A stretch of 64,000 bases of DNA from Nereocystis luetkeana. Lineage: Eukaryota > Sar > Phaeophyceae > Laminariales > Laminariaceae. Of this stretch, positions 10,435-22,190 are shown one piece after another. The notes below the pieces were generated by a model. It ran no database searches. It had not been told where the DNA came from and was given only the letters and a program-made list of their open reading frames with translations. The DNA lies in NCBI GenBank assembly GCA_031213475.1, contig JARUPZ010000004.1:3373501-3437500 (forward strand), given 5' to 3'. The position numbers and the translations under genes were made by a program. Each line of letters begins with the position of its first letter. Position 1 is the first letter of the stretch.

Positions 10435-11705
10435 AACTACATACTTAGATCACAACCCCTGAGCGTGCTCGGTTGGTGCATCCCTGGCCTCTCAGAGCTC
10501 CCACTTCCAAACCGCCTCCTTTCATTACTTGCCGGACCTTTCCAGCAGTTCTTTTTTTTTTTCGGTCATTTCTTCCTTTTTTCTTCTTCCGTTTCGTGTG
10601 CGTGCGTGTTCTCCGAGCACGGCATCGCGGGAGGACTCGGCACCGTCGCGGGTGCCAGCGGGTGCTGGCGGGTAGAGGGGGGGTTGCAAGGAGCGCGGTC
10701 GCCGCTTTCGTGCCTAGGCGTCGCGTGTGCCTCGAGACACGAGGGATGCATGAACGGGCTTTGTCTGGCTTCGATTCATGATTGTTGATAGAGTATGTAC
10801 GAGTTTATAAAGGTCGTTCGGGAGGGCAAGATAATATTCAAGCGGTGCTTATTTTTGCGACCACGCTGAAGTTGAAAGAAGGAGGTGTGCAGTTTGAACA
10901 CCAAAGTTATCGAGCTGGCGAACGACGGCCACGGTGAGCACCGGGCTTCACGCGGGGCGGGCGACGGGGCTGATTGTGGCAGAGAGTGATAAAAGCTTTA
11001 CCCGGACCGAATCGGTAGCGAGGTGGTCGCGAGAGGGGCGGGCGGCGTACGAGGCTGAGAGAGAAGCTCTTCTGTGCGATTTTTTCATTTTTCTTTTCTT
11101 CTTTTCGACCGGGTGTAAGGTGTTCCAATCAGGCAGAAAAATATTACACGAGAGGGGACGGGGATTTTTTTCCCTTTCCGAGTTTTCGGTTTCATTTTCA
11201 TTGTTTTTGCTGCTGTGCCGTGCTGTGCTTTCGCTTTCTTCGTACATACAGTGCAGACCTAGAGCATATCGAAAGAAGAAAATAAGTACAGACAGTAGTA
11301 CGTACGGGGATTTTTTTTCCTTTATCGATTTTTCGGTTTCATTTCCACTGTTTTTGCTGCTGTGCCGTGCTGTGCTTTCGCTTTCTTCGTACATACAGCA
11401 GTGCAGACCTAGAGCATATCGAAAGAAGAAAATAAGTACAGACAGTAGTACGTACGTACGTACGTACGTACGTACGACATCCGCGACGCGAAGCGTATAC
11501 GTATGTGGCATCCAAGCTGACGTCGGAGCTGTTTTTTCCTGAATCATGGCGGCGGGACTCTTGGCATTATCAAGTCGCCGGTTTGCAATTACGATCCTTG
11601 AAAACACTACACTCAATCGTGGACCTCTGTTCGCTTCGCATAACTTTTTTCCTTCCTGAGCGAGCGTGCGGGCGGCGTAGGCCGCCCGCGGAGAGAAGCG
11701 CCTTG
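10435..11705 (+). mobile_element. Hairpin-ended repeat family R, copy 1
   Basis: This copy begins AACTACATACTTAGATC and ends GAAGCGCCTTG. Just before the end is the 9-bp hairpin GCGGGCGGC-GTAG-GCCGCCCGC. It is longer than the other copies (1,271 bp) because an internal segment of about 135 bp (near 11165-11300) is duplicated at about 11305-11455. No transposase, inverted termini or clear target duplication is seen. Hairpin-near-one-end architecture recalls Helitron-type elements, but the TC...CTRR ends are missing. Confidence 0.6.
11449..11475. repeat. GTAC microsatellite
   Basis: A perfect TACG/GTAC tetranucleotide run inside repeat R copy 1. Shorter runs sit at the same place in copies 2 and 3, so this is a variable part of the repeat. 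Confidence 0.85.
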
Positions 11706-11729
11706 TATATACTATTAATATATAGATAG

Positions 11730-12841
11730 AACTACATACTTAGATCACAACCCCTGAGCGTGCTCGGTTGGTGCATCCCTGGCCTCTCAGAGATCCCACT
11801 TCCAAACCGCCTCCTTTCATTACTTGCCGGACCTTTCCAACAGTTCTTTGTTTTCTCGGCCATTTCTTCCTTTTTTCTTCTTCCGTTTCGTGTGCGTGCG
11901 TGTTCTCCGAGCACGGCGTCGCGGGAGGACCCGGCACCGTCGCGGGTGTCAGCGGGTGCTGGCGGGTAGAGGGGGGGTTGCAAGGAGCGCGGTCGCCGCT
12001 TTCGTGCCTAGGCGTCGCGTGTGCCTCGAGACACGAGGGATGCATGAACGGGCTTAGTCTGGCTTCGATTTATGATTGTTGATAGAGTATGTACGAGTTT
12101 ATAAAGGTCGTTCAGGAGGGCAAGATACTATTCAAGCGGTGCTTATTTTTGCGACCACGCTGAAGTTGAAAGAAGGAGGTGTGCAGTTTGAACACCAACG
12201 TTATCGAGCTGGCGAACGACGGCCACGGTGAGCACCGGGCTTCACGCGGGGCGGGCGACGGGGCTAATTGTGGCAGAGAGTGATAAAAGCTTTACCCGGA
12301 CCGAATCGGTAGCGAGGTGGTCGCGAGAGGGGCAGACGGCGTACGAGGCTGAGAGAGAAGCTCTTCTGTGCGTTTTTTTTTCTTTTCTTCTTTTCGACCG
12401 GGTGCAAGGTGTTCCCATCAGCAGAAAATTATTCCACGAGAGGGGACGGGGATTTTTTTCCCTTTCCGAGTTTTCGGTTTCATTTTCATTTTTTTTGCTG
12501 CTGTGCCGTGCTGTGCGTTCGCCTTCTTCCTACATACGAGTACAGACATACGAGTATATCGAAAGAAGAAAATAAGTACAGACAGCAGTATCCTACCTGG
12601 GGTATGTACGTACGTACGACATCCGCGACGCGAAGCGCATATGTGGCATTCGAGCTGGCGTCGGAGCTGTTTGTTCCTGAAGCATGGCGGCGGGACTCTT
12701 GGCATTATCAAGTCGCCGGTTTGCAATTACGACCTAAACTCAATCGTGGACCTCTGTCACTTTGCATAATTTGATGTACTTTTTTCCTTCCAGAGCGAGC
12801 GTAGCGGGCGGCGTAGGCCGCCCGCGGAGCGAAGCGCCTTG
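11730..12841 (+). mobile_element. Hairpin-ended repeat family R, copy 2
   Basis: A direct copy that starts only 24 AT-rich bases after copy 1 ends, with the same first bases, the same terminal hairpin and the same CCTTG end. It lacks the internal duplication of copy 1. Several long open frames run through it on both strands, but each is open only in some copies, so I do not call genes. Confidence 0.6.
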
Positions 12842-13129
12842 TATATTCATACGACGTATATACGAGCTGTAATTTCGTCGTTTCGTTTTCGGTGTGTCAC
12901 TGATGAGACATGACGTCAGAATGCATAACATTACTCCTCAGCAAGACGTCGGGAGACATGTCAATCAAGGCAAAACATGCGCTGTCAAGGGTGTAGGGCA
13001 GAAGTGTTCCACACTAAAACCTAGTAGTTTGGTGTCGGCCACGGCATGTCAAGGCAAAGCTGCTGTCTGTCAAGGGTTGAAAGTCCTGCCTCCGGACATA
13101 TTTGCTCCTCAACGCCATCCTAATTTGTA

Positions 13130-13530
13130 CCGGCACCCCGGGTATTGTGCCGAGGGTATACCCTTACCCCGGGTATTGTGCCGAAGGTCTTACAGAACTT
13201 ACAGAAGTTCCGGGTACTGGTATGGATGTCTTACAGAACTTACAGAAGTTCCGGGTTAGGGTATAAAACCCTTCCAGAACTCACAGAAGTTCCTGGTATT
13301 GTGGCACGGGCGTACAGAACCAACAGAAGTTCCGGACAGGTACAAAAACGTTGTCCCGGTACCACGGGTATTGTGAGACGGGGCGTACAGGACTTGCAGA
13401 AGTTCCGGGTACGGGTATGAAGGTCGTACATAACTTACAGAAGTTCCGGGTACGGGTATAAAGGTCTTACAGAACTTACAGAAGTTCTCTGTAGGGTATT
13501 TCCCGGGTAAATACCCCGGGTATGGTTCTG
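13130..13530. repeat. Minisatellite with ACAGAAGTTCC core
   Basis: About eight imperfect units of roughly 35-45 bases have the core CTTACAGAAGTTCCGGGTA, often followed by CGGGTATAAAGGT. The array ends in a short palindrome around TTCCCGGGTAAATACCCCGGG. No coding function is apparent. Confidence 0.75.
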
Positions 13531-14140
13531 TAGGCACCCTACAGAACATAACCTTGGAAAAGTTGGCAAAAGTACGAAAATTTGACAAACATACGTTTAC
13601 ATACAGGCCCTTATAATTCCGTCAAGAGTGGTACTTCGTATTAAATACTCGTACCCACATCCATGCCAGAAGTGGCTGTTTTTTTTCCTTGGCCTGCTGG
13701 CTTTTCATTTCAGCAGGTGCATCATACGTACAGACTGACGTGCGTAGTAGGTGTTATACTCAACTCCAGGTCTCATTAGGTATCTGGTACCGGTATGTAT
13801 GCACAGGGTATGGTTATGTTCGTGATTTTTTCGTCTTTTTACCAAGTTTTCTCTTCGTACGAGCACTTTTCGGCAAAACGCCCATTGAGCCGGCACGGGA
13901 AGCGCTTCCGGACACATTGATCGAGGTCCGGGCGCAATCCGTGCAGTGTGGAGCTCGTGGCGAGCGCTCAAATTGTTTTTTGAGCGGGAGTGGATAATAT
14001 TATTTCCCTAGTTTCATATTACATGAGAGGCCTTATTTTGTACGTACGTACCGGTAGAATGTCATCTATTTTTTATTTTTCGCCCCATCATGAGCTCACA
14101 GTCCAGACATATACCATGTAGACAACAGACAATATGCACA
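13531..14140. other. Unassigned DNA
   Basis: No recognisable gene. An open frame on the plus strand (13689-13997) matches nothing I know and has no supporting splice signals. Confidence 0.35.
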
Positions 14141-14149
14141 GAGCACTTC

Positions 14150-15030
14150 GTTACAACTCTGCCGCCTTAAACACCAGCAGGCAACGCCGTGCGTGTGTGA
14201 CACACCCATCTGCGCTGTGCTGCGGTGGCTGGTTGTGCTTATCGGAGTATGCGGTCCGTAATCCACCATCTACCTCTCTTCGCTGCTGCTCTATGTGTGA
14301 CAGACCTATGTATTACACAAACACTCTGGACGGAAATATAAGGACCGTGTGGATTAAATATGGGTACCTCTACTGTCCTTCAAATTCCGACGTTTTGTGT
14401 TTCTTGGCCGAGGCACACCGGATAATTCTAGACATCAAACAACATGCACAAAACACAAACAACGCTACAACCCCGCCTACCAGCACAAGCAGCAGCGGGG
14501 GCCACACCACGCGAGTGTCGCAGGTCCGTGATGTGCTGCTGTGGCCACTTGCTTTATCGGAGGCTGCGATCCGTGATTGGTGATCACCACCTCTCCCTCT
14601 TCTGCTGTGCTGCTGTGCATGTGTGTGCGGTGTGTCGCGAACCGCGAAAATAGTAATATGGATGTTTGGTAATTTGGCGAAATGATCATGATGCCCGATT
14701 TTGGATTTGAAGGCGCGAGTTCGATCCTAGCAGAGATCACGTCTTTTTTGTTTCCGTTTTTTTTTAAATTATGGTGTACGTAACCCTGACACCACACAGA
14801 CAACAAAAAGCATACGACTAGTGCAGGGCGCGTGCAACAACCAGCTGGCTTCGACGCTATACACGCCTGTCGCCCGTCAGCAGGGTAGGAAGCAGCACCA
14901 CGCGTGTGCGGTAGTTTATCCACGCTATATTGCTGTGGCGTCCTACTCGGCAGTTGCTCGTTTATCGGACCCTGCCATCTGTAGAGCTGGGGGTCTTTGC
15001 TTTTGTGTGATACACGCATGCCACCACAAG
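14150..15030. repeat. Diverged ~130-bp repeated modules
   Basis: Three related modules, near 14180-14310, 14500-14640 and 14885-15030, share a run of CTGTG/GCTGCTGTG followed by TTATCGGA and a ...CGATCCGT or ...GGTCCGT segment. They make long frames appear open (for example 14134-14583), but the composition is repeat-like. Confidence 0.5.
14655..14770 (+). repeat. tRNA-derived SINE-like unit
   Basis: A TTTGGCGAAATGATCATG stretch resembles a pol III A box region. A B box, GAGTTCGATCCTAGC, follows about 35 bases later, and the unit ends in a T-rich run. It has no matching tRNA stems, so it is a tRNA-derived repeat and not a tRNA gene. Confidence 0.45.
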
Positions 15031-15816
15031 TACGACAACGGTGCTGCTTCTGCAGTGCCATTTTCGTGCGCAGCCGAGTGTGCTCGAGAGTTCCAGCCCC
15101 TTCTTCGGTTCATCCTTTTCTAAGCTGTTTTTGTAAAATTTTTCCCACTACTGTACTGCTGTGTTCCTCGTGTCACGCGCGTGTGTGCGGTGTGCGTGTG
15201 TCACGCGCGGAGTGCTTTCAAACCTTTGTTTTGGTCGGCAGTTTTCGGTTTTGTGCAGGAGAGGCCTTTTCCGCCGTGAGCGCCACGAAGACATGCATTA
15301 ACATACTGACAAATGTGGTACAATGTTTGGTGGAATCATTTAGAAAATCTATGAAAACGATCCAGTCAATAGTGTCATTTCCACACTATTTCCTTATGTG
15401 TTTTGTCCCCCAAAAGGCAGGTACATGTCAATATGTCACGCAGATATTTCATAGCGTCGTAATATTTCATCATATGCGTATGATACAGTGTTGAATGCTG
15501 TGCATGCTGTATGGTTTTCAATTCATTCTTGCGCCACTCCCCTAGGCACGTACGTCCCGGAGGGGAGCCTTGTATGAATTATACGTACGCCACACCACAC
15601 GCTTCACGTACCAGTGTATCACAACCGGCGACGCAGGGCTAGCTCCGCGGCCGTACCGCTTGTATAGATATATCTACGGAGAGATATATTTATAGATGCA
15701 ATACCGGATAGTCTACTGATACAACATTGCTTACGGCCATGCCCATGCCCTCTCCTGTATATTCTCCCCGCCCACTTCCCGTTCGCCATACATCCCCAGC
15801 TTTGTACAATGCCTAG
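15031..15816. other. Unassigned DNA
   Basis: Apart from the tail of the preceding repeats I see no gene. CGTGTGTGCGGTG motifs near 15180 resemble the modules at 14.5 kb. Confidence 0.35.
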
Positions 15817-16168
15817 CCGACTTCAAGTACCATCTGGCATCCGAGGCCATTCTCCCGGATTATCAGCGAACGAGGTGAGCTGCAGTGCCGTGTCAACTTA
15901 GAAAGCTTCATTTTTGATGTCGGAAGGGAGTACGCGTGGTCCTCGGATAACGCGGTGTATGTCCGAGATGCGGGGGAGTGCTGTAATATCACTCTAACGA
16001 TACCGGGGCGATAAGGTGTACCGGATAATATATTTCGCGGACAACAGCCACTGGCAGGACCGACAGAAGTGGAATGTGCGTCGAGGACGGATCTTGCCAG
16101 TCAACAAAAGTGATGACGCAGGTGGAACGAGCGGGCCCGATTCGATGAAATGGTTGAAATATACTTGA
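15817..16168 (+). pseudogene. Frameshifted open stretch, unidentified protein
   Basis: Two overlapping frames without any ATG look like one broken protein. Positions 15817-16014 encode a segment that includes NLESFIFDVGREYAWSSDNA and stops at TAA. The next frame, from 16010 to TGA at 16166-16168, continues with DKVYRIIYFADNSHWQDRQK. The switch point is GGGGCGATAAGG. The residue composition is protein-like, but I recognise no family. A donor-like GAGGTGAGC lies at 15873-15881, so an exon of a real gene is an alternative. Confidence 0.3.
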
Positions 16169-16177
16169 CTCTATATA

Positions 16178-16202
16178 CCCTTAACCCTAACACCCTAACC
16201 CT
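16178..16202. repeat. Degenerate interstitial telomere-like tract
   Basis: CCCTTAACCCTAAC followed by ACCCTAACCC reads as imperfect TTAGGG repeats on the minus strand. Confidence 0.5.
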
Positions 16203-16394
16203 TATCCTCACCCCGACCGCCTGGAAAATTCTCGGAATTAAGCTGCACTGAAGAGGTCGCGTGCGTTACCAACCAGTTGGGCGAAGTCGCATACCAGGTA
16301 CACTACAATAAAATAAAATAATGCTCGTATCGATTGAGGGAATCCTAACCCTCGATATTATGTTTGTAAGGGAGCAGTCCCGGTCGCCTCGGTA

Positions 16395-16745
16395 GTCTCT
16401 ATTATTAGTGAATAGTGGTCAGCTGCAATTCTACTCGCATTGGTACCTGAGTTCGAATCTCACCGTAGTATGATTCTGACTTTATTTGCAAAACCAAAAG
16501 GAACCAATTGCTGAGAGCGCCTCCGTAGCATGGGTAGGCACAATCAATCAGACGCGAGTCGGTGAGGTAAGAAAGCGCTGCAGCCTTCTCGCGATAAAAA
16601 TGCAAGACACGAACCGTAGGGCTGTGGTGGCGAGGGGGGATAAGAGCCTACTATGTGACCCCGCATCTGAGCTACTATCAGGGAGGATGTAGAGAGAGAG
16701 AAAAAGGAGGGCGAAGATAATAAATGGGATTGGAAAAGAAGGAAA
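16395..16745 (+). mobile_element. tRNA-derived SINE, family 1, plus copy
   Basis: A pol III head carries an A-box-like TAGTGGTCAGCTGC and the B box GAGTTCGAATCTCACC. It is followed by GACTTTATTTGCAAAA, a body with GAGAGCGCCTCCGTAGC and TATGTGACCCCGCATCTGAG, and an A-rich tail ending near 16745. The body aligns along its whole length with the copy at 37766-38117 on the other strand, so this is a dispersed family and not chance. Confidence 0.7.
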
Positions 16746-17159
16746 GGCCTCTACCAGTGGGAAACTTGGGCCTTTGTTTTCGCGATGCGTTAATTAATAT
16801 TTGTAGTGAAAAGCATATGTCAAGTCTGCTATAAGCAACTGTAACATTGTGATTATGCGAACACCGTCTTGCAGATTCGTACTATTAATATGATAGTACT
16901 ACTGGAGATCCCGTATAATGCCATGTAGCTGTAGCCCACATCCAAGTTACTGTTGTATTTAAATCGCAACGCCGCAACGATCGTACGTGCCACCATAGAT
17001 ATGGCGGCGAATGCCAGAAGGGTGAAAGGAAAATAAACCTACCAGTAAGGGATTCGAGGAACAAAACCCAAGCCACGGCCACATCCCAAGAAGGGAACGA
17101 GGGGGGGTTGATTTATGGCAGTAGTCTTATTTATGTCCATAGACCCTCGCATCCTTACA

Positions 17160-17400
17160 ATGCCGTGAAGAAGCACGTCGGGTTTTCACGGACCCGGCAG
17201 ACATCGCTTGCATCTAGCGCGAAGCGCCGTGAGGTATTGGACGAGTCGCATGAAGGGTGAGCTGCATCCTACTAATAACCGCGTGTGAGGCGAACTTTCG
17301 ATGGATGACAGCTTCGAATTACTGTAGTTGATTTGTTTTCTGGTGTGGCCACTTCCGGAGAGAGCAAGCGGTAAACCTACATACAGCATGTAACTACGTG
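17160..17400 (-). mobile_element. SINE-like repeat, family 2, partial copy
   Basis: Matches the distal half of the repeat at 27545-27992. Shared blocks include GAAGTGGCCACACC (CTACACC in the other copy), CGCCTCACA(C/A)GCGG, TTCGCGCT(A/T)G and GTGAAAACCCGAC. The tRNA-like head is missing here. Confidence 0.6.
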
Positions 17401-17836
17401 ATACGACCGTTCCCCCTGTGCGAAGTTAAGATTCTCCACCCCTCACATCAAACCAACCGCCAGCTGTGGCGAACGCCACAAAAATAAAATGGCACCCTGC
17501 TTGTCTAGCTCACGCAGTGCGAGGGGTGCTCACGACGTCGTCGTCAACCGATGCCAACCTGACCTATGTACCAGGTACCAGTTATATAATATACAGCATA
17601 TATACGGGCGGGGGGGGCGGGGTATATCGTCGAAAACTTCAGGATGCGGAAGACCACAATTCTGTGCCTCGATTTTGAGCGGCCTTATTTCCAAAATCAC
17701 GTCCGGCGACGAACGGGGCGGGAAGTTGCAGGACTAAGAAAAAGAAAGGAACGCGCGTGACTGACGACAAAGGGCGTAAACGGCGAGGCACTCACATGAC
17801 TGGCTACAAAACCTGTAGCGATCGCGAAAACTGCTG
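17401..17836. other. Unassigned DNA
   Basis: No gene recognised. A run of G residues lies near 17610. Confidence 0.35.
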
Positions 17837-18376
17837 TTAATAGCACATGACAAAAGTACTATGCAAGCGAATCGGAGGGAAAATCGGTCGTGGGCCTGGA
17901 GGGCGAAATAACGTCAGAACCGATACGAGACCTGAAATATCATACGAAAAAACCCTGATCAAAAACCGAAGAAACTGAAAAGCACTTGATCGCAGAGGGG
18001 GCGTATAACCTAGTGGGCCGCTACGGTAGGTCCGCCGCACCAACGCACCACCTGAATGGATTTCAGACACCAAGAACGCCTTACAGCCCCCGTTAAAGTC
18101 GTGTATTGTGCCAGAGGGATAGAGATCTCGATCGGGCCCGGTCATCCAGAAAACGGAATACACTGATTTCACGCCGTCGGTGGACGCTCGCACGCTGATT
18201 TTCCTTAGCCGCCATAAACCGTCGTCGCCTTTGAAACGAAAAATTAGCTCAATTGAAAAGATACGTACAGCTGTAGCGACGACGCCAATCCCCGAGCAGG
18301 ACGCAGCCGTAGCTGGGTGGCAGAAAGCGTTCACGTTGCCTCGGGAAAGTTGCCGTTGTGTAGCGCCAAGTCGCAA
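17837..18376 (-). CDS. Open frame of unknown coding status
   Basis: 180 codons including stop, containing FKGDDGLWRLRKISVRAS and YSVFWMTGPDRDLYPSGTIH. The composition is natural for a protein, but I recognise no family, and no intron signals or neighbours support it. It may be a remnant of a mobile element together with the frame at 18643-19176 on the same strand. Confidence 0.25.
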   Translation of the reverse strand: MRLGATQRQLSRGNVNAFCHPATAASCSGIGVVATAVRIFSIELIFRFKGDDGLWRLRKISVRASTDGVKSVYSVFWMTGPDRDLYPSGTIHDFNGGCKAFLVSEIHSGGALVRRTYRSGPLGYTPPLRSSAFQFLRFLIRVFSYDISGLVSVLTLFRPPGPRPIFPPIRLHSTFVMCY

Positions 18377-18642
18377 TCGGCGGCATGCACAGGTGGTTCG
18401 TTAGGCGGCGCTGGCGTGCCGGCCCAATAAAGCATGATCTGTAGACGGGACTGGAGGTTCATCCCCCGTCGCCAGGATGGGTGAAATCATACCGTCCAAT
18501 GCGTCTCGTAAACCACTTCCATCGCTTCACATCGACCCGGCCTGATTATGAACAGGTCGTTTTATCCACTTCGAAGGGTAGAAGGGGCGTCGAAAAGTCG
18601 TCGTGACTGACGTGGCAAGGAGAGGATTTTTTGGGGAGGTTA

Positions 18643-19176
18643 TTAAAAACGTGTTGCGTCAGCCCCTCCTGTGAGTATTTGCCATGCCATCACTGTAGTG
18701 GGGGGCGGCACAGGGCTTGCAACACGCCACGTACTCGCATCGGTGTGCACCCACGCCGGATTGTCTGAGGACAGATCCAAATATAGGAGCTTAGGGCCAA
18801 GGGGGGAACCGTAGAGTGTGTTGCCCGCAGGGCAGGGGCCAACTGCAATCTTTTTAATGACCCGTCCAATTGAGCGAGAGCTCGCGCCTGGGCTGGCCTT
18901 CACGTCTTGGCGGATCGTGGTGGCCGTATTATATATGCCCACACCCAATCTAACGACGATTTTTCGAACCTGGCGTGTATCATCGGAAAGGGGGGAATTT
19001 CGGTGGTCAATGCGAGAAAATGTAAGAGCATGCTGCTCGCAAACGATGTCGCACGGGCGCTGCTGGCGGTTTGTCACCAGATCGATGCACTCGAGCTGAT
19101 CACGAGACAAACTGCGACGTCCGGCGATCCCGATGTGTCCGAAAGTCGTGAGAGGGAGCCGTGGAGGCCCACCCAT
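18643..19176 (-). CDS. Open frame of unknown coding status
   Basis: 178 codons including stop, containing SLSRDQLECIDLVTNRQQR and AGNTLYGSPLGPKLLYLD. The opposite strand is also open for about 108 codons (18907-19230), so coding on either strand is unproven. There is no recognised domain. The minus frames at 18376-17837 and 19563-19213 lie in line with it and could be parts of one decayed element. Confidence 0.22.
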   Translation of the reverse strand: MGGPPRLPLTTFGHIGIAGRRSLSRDQLECIDLVTNRQQRPCDIVCEQHALTFSRIDHRNSPLSDDTRQVRKIVVRLGVGIYNTATTIRQDVKASPGASSRSIGRVIKKIAVGPCPAGNTLYGSPLGPKLLYLDLSSDNPAWVHTDASTWRVASPVPPPTTVMAWQILTGGADATRF

Positions 19177-19563
19177 GTGGATCTCGGCAATCCGGTGGTG
19201 GCGCAGAGCTACTTATTGTACGAAACTTAGTTGTTGAGGGAGTTGTGCATCCCAGACATCTTGACGCTCACTGACGGCGTCGGCCGGTTGGCGCAATGTT
19301 TGCGAGGCACACGTATCCTCCTTCCTGGCTGGCCTACTACTTTTAGCAATCCCCGCTCTATCACTCACGTGTGCTGGGTGTTTCGTTGGAAGAACAGCTC
19401 TATACTTAACAATTAGGGCTCCGATGAAAAGGTATTCACAGCTGGGCTCGGCCGTGCCTCCCACTAAACCCCTATTCCCCATACTACGAACTGACCGTCC
19501 GCGTAGTAGGTCGACCTTTCCTGCATGTCTTAGCACTGCGGTATCTGTTACTCTCGTGTGCAA

Positions 19564-22190
19564 TTGCCTTCTTTAGGTATGTGCATCGCAGCAAATTGGG
19601 TTGTAAAGTACTGTGCACATGGGCGTGGGTTATGATGCGTATTCATAGTTCCACCCTCGGGGGTTAGCAACGGATTTTTTATTTCCGAGGTGTACATGTG
19701 TGTGTGATAAGGCGGTGCGATATACTGTAGTTCTGTTGGGCAGGATCTTGTGTTTGAACGACTTCCACTGTTTTTTGCAGTAGGTTGTATTTTGTCGCAA
19801 AACAAACACATACGCCATGATTCTCATCTCGAATTTGGAAATCCGCCATGGAATTGTCGCAAATGTATAGGCTCGCATCTCCTTTGCCTCCTAAAACATT
19901 TTGTGAAGTTGACCACCACATTGTGAACACCCTGTAGTGCGCGGCTACCGCTGTGTTTGTCGGCGGGTGTCGTGCCGAGGCCCTGAAAAGAGAACGCAGA
20001 CGAGCCCAGCCGACACACTACAACGGTGACAGCGGTAGGTATGATGCAACTTGTCGGCGCTGCCTCAGTATACCTAGGCATGAAGTGCTGGCCCTGAGTA
20101 GAGGTTCGGGTAGAGTAAACACAGGGTGGGTTAATTTCTCACAGCACAGACGTACAGGTTGCCTGTACTAGCAGTTTCATATCCTAATGAACCGCTTTTA
20201 CAGTACAGTACTAAACCCAAACAGCACAGTGAGTTGTTGGTGAACACTCCTCGCCCCGGGTGTGACTGGTCCGTATTGTCAACATCTCGGCGGGCGGCTG
20301 TCAGGGGGTGTTATGAATCAAGCCTAAATATATACTTCGAAAAATGACACGAGTACTGCTGTACTTGTGTGTGGTGCAAGGCCAAATGCCCTATTTCATA
20401 CGAGTGTTACCCACTTCCGGCTTCCGTGGCGAACGCACCAATCGATCGGATATAGTGTGGACACAACTTTCGTACTGTACTGGATAGTCGCGATGTTTTT
20501 TTATATATTTGCTGGAAAACATTTTGCGCTTTGCTACGATATGTCCTGGTCTTCCTCCGGGGGTCGTTCTCTTCTGCGCTCGAACCTGTGCCGGGCGGCC
20601 CCTGTGTAAGGCATTTTAACCGATGTACCAGGTATGGCGTTCGTAGCGACCTGTTGTACAGTGCCAAACCTGTAAGCCCTGTGCTCATCGCCATAACTTG
20701 ATTAACATTCACCTTACCGACATTCGTCTGTTTCGTCGCCTGTTGTTATATGTTGCCCATGCGCAGAACGTCCATCGAGCTATCGGACCCGTGGATAGCG
20801 GTCGCTGCTCCTCTTCTCCTTTTCGCTGCATGCGAAAGATTGTGAGGGCAGATGAGTGATTCGTGGTACATGCGACCATGTGTCTTTGCACGCTGCAGAC
20901 ACCGTACGGTACATACCACGGACGATCGACGTTTTCGCAGGTTGACCCAATGCCAATACACACACCCCCTTCCCTTTTTGGCATCGATGGCACGTATGGA
21001 CAGACAGACAGGGCAGTGCCTATTTTTGTTTGTTCTATTTGACGTTTTTTCGTACAGAGAGCGGCAGGATAATGCAAGGACCCTTTTGTTTTGGACAAGT
21101 CTCGAGGGTCAAATTTCGTTTGATTCGCAGTGCGGCTCTCAGTACGATGTGTACAACTCTACCACAGTAGGCACCCCGCCAGAACCCCCCCCCCCCGCGC
21201 ACTCTCACTGTCGTAGAGTAGGGTTAGGGTAGTAACCAAGCTCTGCCCTGCTGAAGAGCACCCCCGAAAATCCTAAAGAGAAATTCTTCATAGAAGTGAT
21301 GTACAATACTTTTGACTCCCTGCTCTACGTACGTAACTTGCAGAAACTCTCTTAGTACATACGTATTTGATTTTGCACAGCCACAGTAGGGAGAGAGCGT
21401 AAATGGTTGTGTATTCTCCAAGTACACGGCGTATGGAAAGAGGTGTCGAAAGCACTTGTTCGAACACAGGCCGATTTTTTTTCATCATCAGCCCGTCGTT
21501 TTTTGCCATGCCATACTTCTGTATTACCGTTGTGCGTCACTTACGACCAGTTGCTCCGCTTTTTTTTTAACCGAAATGTAGCCCCTTTAACAGTGATTCT
21601 GTTAAGTCTACGGCTATTGTACCGGGTTGCCTTTGATAGCGCATCTGAACGTGACACACTCTGCACTCGTGCCACCTTGCACAGATGCAAATCCTGCGGC
21701 GGAGATACAGCCCCTTGCAACTGCCCGTTTGCCAATTGTTTGTGCGTGCACTGCCGGCGTTCTAGAAAGTGCGGGTCAATCAACTGCACCACCAATAGCG
21801 CTTGGTCAACATTTTAATCAATTTATTCTTCTAATGTTCCGCACTTTGACCTCAATATTGACTGGAGGACATCGGTAGCCTAAACGTTCCGACGGATGCC
21901 GCCTGGCTAACTCGAGCAGCAATTTTCTTGCCGAAAAACCTCTCTGGAAGCGCGTAGTAGTGGCATACTCCTAGTGTACTCCTAGTGGTTAACCGGAACT
22001 AAACAGGAGGAACTACTCTATGATCCGAAAGTCCGAAAGCATACCACCAAATTCTGAAAGAATCCCACTTTATATGCTGAGTATTATTTTCCTTTTCGTT
22101 ACAAATTTACTTCTGCCTAAAGTTCAGTTTCATTTCGGACATTTTATGTAAACCGCTCGAGCTGACGTGCCGAATCGCCGCTCTTGCCTA
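19564..22190. other. Unassigned DNA
   Basis: No gene that I can support. A plus frame ending at 21817 encodes a cysteine cluster (RCKSCGGDTAPCNCPFANC), which may be chance. A GGGTTAGGG motif lies near 21225. Confidence 0.3.

Noticed and set aside
10465..12082. Long open frames in the hairpin-ended repeats, on both strands
   Set aside because: The same region is open in several frames, and frames differ between the three copies, so no coding selection is visible.
21640..21817. Cysteine-rich putative zinc-binding peptide
   Set aside because: A single short frame without flanking exons or a recognisable spacing pattern; likely chance.
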